Assembly: GCA_030617525.1 (NCBI GenBank)
Contig: JAUWVG010000178.1
Span: 1 to 5,883, forward strand
Direction: 5' to 3'
Origin: Candidatus Aminicenantota bacterium
GTDB taxonomy: Bacteria; Acidobacteriota; Aminicenantia; Aminicenantales; Aminicenantaceae
Length of the DNA: 5,883 nucleotides
The position numbers and the translations under genes are program-made. The notes under the pieces were generated by a model, which was not told the origin of the DNA, made no database searches, and worked only from the letters and a program-made list of their open reading frames with translations. Positions 1 through 5,883 of the stretch are shown here, piece after piece. The first letter of the stretch is position 1. Every line of letters starts with the position of its first letter.

Positions 1-5
1 GTTTC

Positions 6-944
6 ATGGAAATATCCATCAATAATTTAACAAAACATTATAAGGGAGGGACTTTTGCCCTCAAAGACATAAATCTCAATATCGGAAACGGTGTCTTTGG
101 CCTCCTGGGACCCAACGGCGCCGGCAAAACGACACTGATGCAAATTCTGGTGACACTTCTCAAACCGACTTCAGGAAATGCAACCATAAACGGCCTAGAT
201 CTCCAGAAAGACCGCAAGCCCATCCGTCAGATGACTGGATATCTGCCCCAGGGTTTCAGCACATTCTCGAAACTGAAAGTCTGGGAGTTTCTCGATTATA
301 CCGCCTCTCTCAATGAAAAGCATAAAAGAAGCGTCCGCATGGATAAAGTCGACCGCTTTCTCGAAGATGTGAGTCTGTTCGATGTGCGAGACCGGCGCGC
401 CAGTAAACTTTCCGGAGGAATGAAACGCAGGCTCGGCATCTCCCAAACTCTGATCGGTGCGCCGAAATTTATGGTTATCGATGAACCAACAACCGGCCTG
501 GATCCTGAAGAACGCGTGAAATTCCGCAGTTTATTGTCAGATTTTTCCAGAGAAGATAGAATCATTATCCTCTCTACCCACATCGTGGGAGATATCTCAT
601 CCACATGCTCCAGTGTGGCCCTTCTCAATTCCGGCAACATTGCGTTCCACGACACACCGGAAGAATTGATCAACACGGCCAAAGGAAAAGTTTGGACATT
701 AAAGGCCTCACATTCCGAGCTGGATCAATTAAAAGAAGACTACACAGTCATTTCCACCGTTCCCTCAAAAGACGGGTACGAACTTCGTGTTGTGGCAGAA
801 AATGTAAATGGCAGAAATGCCGTCCAGGCCGATCCCAATTTAGAGGACGCCTATGTGTATTTTATGCAAACCCTTGGCTATAAAGAACTGCATGAAGAAG
901 ACCATTGGTCAGGCAGCAGCCTAGAGGGGAAAGATCATGTTTAA
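6..944 (+). CDS. ABC transporter ATP-binding protein (312 aa, complete)
   Basis: This is the cytoplasmic ATPase subunit of an ABC-2-type exporter; it binds and hydrolyses ATP to drive the permease encoded next to it. All diagnostic motifs are intact: Walker A GPNGAGKTT (residues 35-43), Q-loop Gln82 in PQGF, signature LSGGM (135-139), Walker B MVIDEP with catalytic Glu160, D-loop GLDP (164-167) and H-loop His192 in STH. Residues from about 225 onward form the C-terminal extension common in exporter ATPases of this class, including a 'NLEDAYVYFM' stretch (278-287). The ATG at 6 is chosen because MEISINNLTKHY is a typical family N-terminus; its ribosome-binding site lies outside the window. The stop overlaps the permease start by 8 bp (937-944), implying translational coupling and shared function. 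The substrate is not predictable. The last 15 codons have a diverged second copy at 4377-4424. Confidence 0.96.
   Translation: MEISINNLTKHYKGGTFALKDINLNIGNGVFGLLGPNGAGKTTLMQILVTLLKPTSGNATINGLDLQKDRKPIRQMTGYLPQGFSTFSKLKVWEFLDYTASLNEKHKRSVRMDKVDRFLEDVSLFDVRDRRASKLSGGMKRRLGISQTLIGAPKFMVIDEPTTGLDPEERVKFRSLLSDFSREDRIIILSTHIVGDISSTCSSVALLNSGNIAFHDTPEELINTAKGKVWTLKASHSELDQLKEDYTVISTVPSKDGYELRVVAENVNGRNAVQADPNLEDAYVYFMQTLGYKELHEEDHWSGSSLEGKDHV
923..930 (+). promoter_or_regulatory. Ribosome-binding site of permease copy 1
   Basis: AGAGGGGA lies inside the last codons of the ATPase gene and ends 6 bp before the ATG at 937. It supports that start codon and translational coupling across the 8-bp overlap. 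The same octamer at the same spacing precedes copy 2. Confidence 0.75.
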
Positions 945-3900
945 TCTATATTTTATCGGACGCATTGCCTTTTATGAAGCCAGGCTACTTTTTCGATCAT
1001 GGGGATTTCGCATTTTTTCTGGACTCGGTTTGATTATCCTTGCCCTGATCAGCATTTTTTTTGCATCTCCACGCATATCTACACTCTATTTTCTTAGCTC
1101 CCTTTCTAGTTCTCTACCCTTAAACAGCCTCAAACTCTTTACTATCTTCCAGGGAATCATCGTCGCTTTTATGGCCACGGAATTTTTCAAACGTGACAGA
1201 AAACACGATTCCGTTCAAGTTGTCTTTGCCCGTTCCTTTTCAAACGTGGAATATTTCCTGGGAAAAGCTCTGGGAATATTTTCTGTGTTTTTGCTGTTGA
1301 ATATAGTCGTGCTGTTGATCACTTTTGTTATTCACTTCTTTTTCTCCAACACTCTTTTTACCCTGCAGCCTTATCTTCTGTACACGGTATTGATTAGTTT
1401 ACCGAGCCTGATTTTTATGATTGGGCTGTCATTCTTTCTGTCTTCGCTGCTGCGAAGTCAGGCTGTTGTCTTCCTCGTCCTGCTGGCCTATTCTTTCTTG
1501 GTTTTGGTTTTTTTAGGGGCACCGCTTTTTGGTCTTTTTGATTCCTATGCATTCTATTTGCCTCTCATGTACTCAGATTTTATAGGTCTCGGAAACATCC
1601 AGTCAGCCCTTTTAATCCGTCTGTCCTACCTATTCCTGGGATTCAGTCTCATTTTTGTTTCACCCCTGCTGGCCAAAAGGCTGCGGCAATCGGTGCTTTC
1701 GAATATGGTGACAGGATCTCTCTCAATTGTCTGTTTGGTGTTGGCTTTGATTCTGGGATTTAGCTACACAAACGGCAAATATGCAGATAGAACATTCCGC
1801 CAAGAACTCAAGGCTTCAAGTCAGGAGTTTCGAGAAACACAGACAACAACCATTCGCAGCTATGATATCCAACTCGAGCACAAAGGCGAAAAAATAAGCG
1901 CTTCGGCTCAATTAGATATGATCAATGAATCTCCGTCTCCCCTCGATACAATTCTGATGACTCTCAATCCGGGTTTGAAGGTCGAATCAGTCACCCAAAA
2001 CGGCGGACCACTTAATTTTCGACAGGACAACCATCTTCTTCACATAACACCAACCGAGTCGATTAATTCAGAGGATTCAATCAGTTTGACCATATCCTAC
2101 TCAGGAAAAATCGATGAACGCTACTGTTTTCTCGATATCGAAAACAAACGATTTGAAAGCCAGTACAGGCTTTGGATTTATGATATCCCCAAACACTATG
2201 CTTTGGTCACTTCTGATTTTGTCCACCTCACGCCAGAAAGCGGGTGGTACCCAATTTCAGGCCTTCCTCCAGGTGCAGCCTACCCGGCTATGGCTGCTCC
2301 CAGTTATTCCAAATACACCCTAACGGTGACAACCCCCAAGGGATTAACAGCCATCTCTCAGGGAGAACCTGAGACCCGGTCCCAAGACAACCAAATTCAA
2401 TACACATTTAAGCCTGAAGTTTTGCTGCCAAAAATATCTCTCACGATCGGCTCTTACCTGCATCAAGAGATTGAAGTCGACAACGTCATCTATTCTCTTT
2501 ATGTGAAGCCAGGCCACGATTATTTTACTCCACTCCTGAATGAAATTGGAGAACAGCTCCCTGAATTGATTAAGCAACTGAAGGATGAGTACGAAGTGAA
2601 ACTTGGTTTGGATTATCCCTACAATCGGCTTTCTCTTGTCGAAGTCCCCATACACATCTACAGCTACCAGCGTCTCTGGACTGTGGCGCATGAAACGGTA
2701 CAGCCCCAGCTCACCTTTCTCCCGGAAATGGGCACGATTTGCTCAGGATCTGAATTCCGTATTCCCCCTCAGCAGGCACAGAGGATGAGACAAAGAGCCA
2801 ATCAAACCCAGGCACAGATCCAAAGGGGCCTGTTAAACCGCTTTATTAGAGGGAATTTGATAGCACCTCAGGCCAACGCCCGCAATATGATGAGACGAAA
2901 CAGAACGGGACTAAGATTCCAGGCCGATATCGAACCGCAATTTGAGCTCTTCCCCAATTTTTTCTCATTCACCACACAAGTGTTTTCCAAACAGTGGCCC
3001 GTTCTCAATAATGCCTTCGAATCCTACCTGAGGGAACGTGTGGCTCCACCCATGACTATGTTCAGACAAACCGGACGGGGCCTTTCCCGTGAAGAGGAAA
3101 CCAATCAAGATTTAAAGAGCCGTTCGCTGGCCGCAATTATCGAAGATCCGGATCTTGAGGCGTCAGTCGTTCACGGAGCTCTCCAAGCCAAAGGCCGAAC
3201 ACTTCTGACTCAACTTGAGGCCAAATACGAGGCAGAGGATTTTGACGAACAACTCATAGATTTCTTAAACCGTCAGCGATACAGCATCATTTCTGAACAA
3301 GATCTGACGGATTTCCTCTCCGGCTTAGGGGACATCAACCTCCGTGAGATAGTCGATTCCTGGTACTCCGGCACCCAGATTCCCGGCTTTATTATAGGAG
3401 ATATCGAGAGCTATGATGTGATTGAAAGGGAAAAGACCCGGACTCAAGTTAAATTTCTCATCGCCAATCCCACGTCTGTAGGCGGCATCACAAAGATCAG
3501 CCTTCGCTACCGGTCAAGGGGTCGGGATATGGCTATGCGTGGACAGGGTCAGGATGATTATTCCCACGCACTTTTTATTCCCGCACAAACAACCATACAG
3601 TTAGGTGTTGTCACAGATGAACCTCCTGCACAAATGACCATCGAGACCTTTGTCTCCCAAAATATCCCCGCTTCCATTTCCGTACGTTTTATGGGACAGA
3701 GGGCCGTAAGGGAGGAGGCTCCTTTTGATGGAGAAATATTCAAGCCCTATGACCAATCGGATTTTTTTCCTGAGTATGAAACCATCGTCGATAACGAGGA
3801 TACGGGATTTGAAATCCACAGCTCTGCCAAACAGAATTGGCTCGGCCGCACTCTGCAAAATCTGTTCGGAATCAAAGAAAGCAATACGGCCTTTACAGGA

Positions 3901-4368
3901 ATGAATATTTTTAATCCTCCCGTGTTCTGGACCAAGTCAACAAACCAGGATTTTTACGGTTTGTTAGTCCGATCCGCCTACATAAAAAAATCCGGAGAGG
4001 GTGAGGACAGGGTCGTATGGAATGTAGAGCTTAAGGAAACAGGAGATTACGATATTTATTTTTACAACAGCATTTCTGGCAGAATGGGGCGAGGGATGAT
4101 GGAGATGCGAATGCAGATGGCTCAATCGCGTGAATCAAATCAGCAAGGCCGAATGCGGCGGTTTTCCAGAGGCCCGGGAAAAAAGTTTTTTTTGATCACT
4201 CATCAATATGGGACCGAAGAAGTCGAGATCGATCTTGAGGACGCCGAATCAGGCTGGGCCCTCATTGGATCTTTTCAACTGGAGGCTGGACCCAACAAGG
4301 TCGAGCTCACCGATAAAAATGAAGCCGGCTATGTACTGGCCGATGCCGTCAAATGGGTAAAAAAATAG
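937..4368 (+). CDS. ABC-2-like permease fused to M1-peptidase-like and Golvesin/Xly-like domains (copy 1, 1143 aa)
   Basis: Membrane subunit of the exporter. Residues 1-280 hold about seven hydrophobic segments (near 25-44, 66-83, 112-136, 148-170, 176-197, 229-246, 258-276), so with a cytoplasmic N-terminus the remaining ~860 residues would lie outside the membrane. Residues ~305-490 resemble the M1 N-terminal beta domain (YDIQLEHKG, LNPGLKVESV, SGKIDERYCFLDI, LTAISQGE). Residues ~500-820 resemble the M1 catalytic domain and end in a typical W809..G...PGF. No HEXXH exists. HETVQ (585-589) sits in the GAMEN-like strand; by spacing the zinc site should be FELFP (669-673) and LNNAFESYL (690-698), with ligands replaced. 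Residues 612-655 are Gln/Arg-rich. Residues ~820-920 look beta-rich. Residues 950-1143, starting IVDNEDTGF and ending ADAVKWV, resemble the Golvesin/xanthan-lyase CBD-like domain, with a Met/Arg-rich insert at 1048-1082. Family assignment is confident; substrate is unknown and peptidase activity unlikely. Confidence 0.92.
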   Translation: MFNLYFIGRIAFYEARLLFRSWGFRIFSGLGLIILALISIFFASPRISTLYFLSSLSSSLPLNSLKLFTIFQGIIVAFMATEFFKRDRKHDSVQVVFARSFSNVEYFLGKALGIFSVFLLLNIVVLLITFVIHFFFSNTLFTLQPYLLYTVLISLPSLIFMIGLSFFLSSLLRSQAVVFLVLLAYSFLVLVFLGAPLFGLFDSYAFYLPLMYSDFIGLGNIQSALLIRLSYLFLGFSLIFVSPLLAKRLRQSVLSNMVTGSLSIVCLVLALILGFSYTNGKYADRTFRQELKASSQEFRETQTTTIRSYDIQLEHKGEKISASAQLDMINESPSPLDTILMTLNPGLKVESVTQNGGPLNFRQDNHLLHITPTESINSEDSISLTISYSGKIDERYCFLDIENKRFESQYRLWIYDIPKHYALVTSDFVHLTPESGWYPISGLPPGAAYPAMAAPSYSKYTLTVTTPKGLTAISQGEPETRSQDNQIQYTFKPEVLLPKISLTIGSYLHQEIEVDNVIYSLYVKPGHDYFTPLLNEIGEQLPELIKQLKDEYEVKLGLDYPYNRLSLVEVPIHIYSYQRLWTVAHETVQPQLTFLPEMGTICSGSEFRIPPQQAQRMRQRANQTQAQIQRGLLNRFIRGNLIAPQANARNMMRRNRTGLRFQADIEPQFELFPNFFSFTTQVFSKQWPVLNNAFESYLRERVAPPMTMFRQTGRGLSREEETNQDLKSRSLAAIIEDPDLEASVVHGALQAKGRTLLTQLEAKYEAEDFDEQLIDFLNRQRYSIISEQDLTDFLSGLGDINLREIVDSWYSGTQIPGFIIGDIESYDVIEREKTRTQVKFLIANPTSVGGITKISLRYRSRGRDMAMRGQGQDDYSHALFIPAQTTIQLGVVTDEPPAQMTIETFVSQNIPASISVRFMGQRAVREEAPFDGEIFKPYDQSDFFPEYETIVDNEDTGFEIHSSAKQNWLGRTLQNLFGIKESNTAFTGMNIFNPPVFWTKSTNQDFYGLLVRSAYIKKSGEGEDRVVWNVELKETGDYDIYFYNSISGRMGRGMMEMRMQMAQSRESNQQGRMRRFSRGPGKKFFLITHQYGTEEVEIDLEDAESGWALIGSFQLEAGPNKVELTDKNEAGYVLADAVKWVKK

Positions 4369-4376
4369 AAGGTAAA

Positions 4377-4424
4377 GAGGATCATTGGTCAGACGGAGGC
4401 TTAGAGGGGATAGGTCATGATTAA
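4377..4424 (+). pseudogene. Relic of the ATPase gene's 3' end (15 codons plus stop)
   Basis: Read in the frame matching the ATPase, this stretch gives EDHWSDGGLEGIGHD followed by TAA. The true ATPase ends EDHWSGSSLEGKDHV followed by TAA, and all positions are 3480 bp apart. Ten of 15 residues match, and the stop again overlaps the following permease start by the same 8 bp. No ATPase sequence precedes it: upstream lies the end of permease copy 1 (stop at 4366-4368). It is therefore a leftover, non-expressed tail and marks the duplication breakpoint. It may persist because it carries the Shine-Dalgarno of copy 2. Confidence 0.8.
4403..4410 (+). promoter_or_regulatory. Ribosome-binding site of permease copy 2
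   Basis: AGAGGGGA ends 6 bp before the ATG at 4417, identical in sequence and spacing to the site at 923-930. It supports 4417 as the start and shows that the translation signal of copy 2 has been retained after duplication. Confidence 0.72.
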
Positions 4425-5883
4425 TTTTTACTTTATCGGACGAATCGCCTTTAATGAAGCTAGGCTGCTCTTGCGGTCATGGGGATTTCGCATCTTTTCG
4501 GCACTCGCTTTGATTATCCTGATCCTTGTCAATATTGCCATCATTTCGCGGGGCATATCGACCCCGTACTACATCAGTTCCCTTTCAGGCTCCCTGCCCT
4601 TAAACAGCCTTTAACTCTTTAATATCTTCCAGGGGATCATTGTCGCACTTGTTGCCACAGAATTTTTTAAACGGGACAGAAAAAACGATTCCATCCAGGT
4701 GGTCTTTGCCCGCTCTTTTTCCAACGTTGAATATTATCTGGGAAAAGCGCTGGGCATTCTCTCGACATTTTTGCTCTTGAATCTGGCCGTACTGATTCTC
4801 ACTTTTGTTTTCCATTTCTTTTTCTCCAGCACCATTTTTGCTTTCCAGCCGTATTTTCTGTACTTTTTGTTGATTTGTCTTCCGACCTTGATCTTTATGA
4901 TCGGATTGGCCTTCTTTTTGTCTTCGCTGCTGCGAAGTCAAGCGGTGGTCTTTCTTTTACTGCTGGCCTATTCTTTTTTGGTTCTGGTATTCCTGGGGGC
5001 CCCGTTTTTTGGACTTTTTGATGCCTATGCGTTTTATCTTCCCCTTATGTGGTCGGATTTTATTGGCCTCGGCAGCATCGGTTCCATCCTGCAAATCCGC
5101 TTGGCCTACGTTTTATTGGGATTGAGTTTCTTTTTTATTTCGCCTCTGCTTTTTAAAAGATTGAGGCAGTCGGCATTCTCGATTATGGTGTCAGGCTCTC
5201 TCTCCATCGTCTGTTTGGTGCTGGTCGTAATCCTGGGATTCAGCTACACAAACAGCCATTTGGTTGACAGAAATTTCCGCGAGCAGCTTAAAGAGTCGAG
5301 TCAGGCGTATCGAGAAACTTTGTCACCATCCATTCGCAGTTATGATATTCAACTCAAGCACAAAAGTGATACGATCAGCGTGACAGCCCAATTAGATATG
5401 GTCAATGAAACTCCTACTGCCCTCGACGAAATTCTGATGACAATCAATCCTGGACTAAAAGTCGAATTCGTGAATCAAAGCGGCGGTCCACTCAATTTCC
5501 GACAGGACAACCACCTTCTTCACATAACACCAACAGAGCCCCTCCAATTTGAGGATTCAATTGTTTTGACCATTTCCTATTCCGGAAAAATAGATGAACG
5601 CTACTGCTTTCTGGATATCGAAAAGGAGCGCTACGAAAGCCGGTACAGGCTCTGGATCTATGATATTCCTAAGCATTATGCTTTTGTCACCTCCGATTTT
5701 GTCCATCTCACGCCGGAATGCGGGTGGTACCCGATTTCAGGCCTTCCGCCGGGTGCAGCCTACCCGACAATGGCCGCTCCCAGTTATTCCAAATATACTC
5801 TTAAAGTTTTAACTTCCGAAGAATTAACGGCCATCTCCCAGGGAAAACCTGAGACAGAGTCGTTAGAAAATCAGATTCAATAC
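4417..5883 (+). pseudogene. Second ABC permease/M1-like paralogue (copy 2), interrupted by an in-frame TAA at codon 66; 3' end outside the window
   Basis: Paralogue of the permease at 937-4368. Translation from the ATG gives 65 residues, then TAA at 4612-4614; the same frame then stays open to the window edge (codon 489). By hand count about 375 of 489 residues match copy 1, with no indels. Copy 1 has AAA (Lys66) at the stop, so one A-to-T change at 4612 would explain the lesion. The visible part covers the membrane domain and the M1 N-terminal beta domain (YDIQLKHKS, SGKIDERYCFLDI, LTAISQGK). First transmembrane segment (29-48) and the linker after the last one (~269-308) differ most. The first in-frame ATG after the stop (4897) would lose several membrane segments and I see no obvious Shine-Dalgarno before it. 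Intact reading elsewhere points to a recent nonsense mutation, a sequencing error or readthrough, not an old decayed gene. The M1 core and C-terminal part are not visible. Confidence 0.85.

Larger units (their letters stand above)
893..4372 (+). repeat. Tandem duplication unit, copy 1 (3480 bp)
   Basis: The unit runs from the last codons of the ATPase gene to just past the stop of permease copy 1. Every recognisable block between about 893 and 2403 recurs exactly 3480 bp downstream without a single net insertion or deletion. The left boundary is judged from where similarity fades just before the EDHW codons of the ATPase, and is uncertain by several bases. Only the first ~1.5 kb can be compared because copy 2 leaves the window. 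Confidence 0.8.
4373..5883 (+). repeat. Tandem duplication unit, copy 2 (partial, cut by window edge)
   Basis: This is the direct repeat of 893-2403 at a constant offset of 3480 bp. It includes the ATPase-tail relic, the Shine-Dalgarno and 489 codons of the second permease. Divergence is substantial and often at third codon positions, so this is an old gene duplication and not a recent assembly duplicate. Confidence 0.85.

Noticed and set aside
605..883. A 92-aa + strand open frame inside the ATPase gene.
   Set aside because: It overlaps a fully supported ABC ATPase in another frame and encodes a basic, unrecognisable sequence.
4369..4416. Possible terminator or promoter between the two permease genes.
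   Set aside because: No stem-loop with a T-run and no convincing -35/-10 pair is visible. The content is fully explained by the ATPase-tail relic and the Shine-Dalgarno.
4609..4615. CTT TAA C at the copy 2 stop resembles the +1 programmed frameshift site CTT TGA C of the RF2 gene.
   Set aside because: Sequence after the stop continues in the original frame, with no indel relative to copy 1. A +1 shift would enter a frame that soon meets a stop, so frameshifting would not restore the protein.
4600..4941. Minus-strand 113-aa open frame rich in Lys/Gln opposite copy 2.
   Set aside because: It is antisense to a codon-conserved membrane-domain region; its Lys/Gln richness is the complement of Phe/Leu codons. 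It has no recognisable family.
2114..5812. Matching short + strand open frames at 2114-2323 and 5594-5812, exactly 3480 bp apart, suggesting a conserved overlapping gene.
   Set aside because: They lie in an alternative frame of the two paralogous permeases, and their similarity follows from the conserved main frame. Their own protein similarity is poorer than that of the main frame and no dedicated start signal stands out.
1..5883. Mobile element, CRISPR, tRNA/rRNA or defence-system signatures.
   Set aside because: No transposase, inverted-repeat ends, short spaced repeats or RNA genes are seen; the only repeat is the gene-sized tandem duplication.

Overview
The window is a compact bacterial ABC-transporter operon, all on the + strand. 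It carries one ATPase gene followed by two tandem copies of a very large, unusual permease gene; the second copy runs off the right edge. Base composition is moderate. The permease belongs to the type usually annotated 'ABC transporter permease/M1 family aminopeptidase': an ABC-2-like membrane domain fused to a large extracytoplasmic M1-peptidase-like region. The C-terminus of copy 1 also looks like a Golvesin/xanthan-lyase CBD-like domain. From memory this combination suits Gram-negative, possibly uncultured, FCB-type lineages (Bacteroidetes, KSB1 or Calditrichaeota relatives), but the window contains no taxonomic marker and this is a weak inference.

Layout: 6-944 is the ABC ATPase, with all nucleotide-binding motifs intact. 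937-4368 is permease copy 1 (1143 aa), overlapping the ATPase stop by 8 bp and having its own Shine-Dalgarno. 4369-4416 is a 48-bp gap. Together with the first codons of the next gene, this gap holds a recognisable relic of the ATPase gene's 3' end. 4417-5883 is permease copy 2, aligned codon for codon with copy 1 at a constant offset of 3480 bp over all 489 visible codons. By hand count it is about 77% identical in protein. A single in-frame TAA at codon 66 interrupts it, where copy 1 has a Lys AAA. No other stop or frameshift is visible up to the window edge. No stretch above 300 bp lacks a gene.

Likely working: the ATPase energises a permease dimer whose large C-terminal part lies outside the cytoplasmic membrane. 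Two paralogous permeases beside one ATPase suggest either a former heterodimer or alternative homodimers. The nonsense codon, if real, inactivates the second subunit. In copy 1 the M1-like region has no HEXXH motif. My motif alignment suggests all three zinc ligands are replaced, so it is probably a pseudo-peptidase (a binding or structural module). The substrate cannot be told from the sequence.
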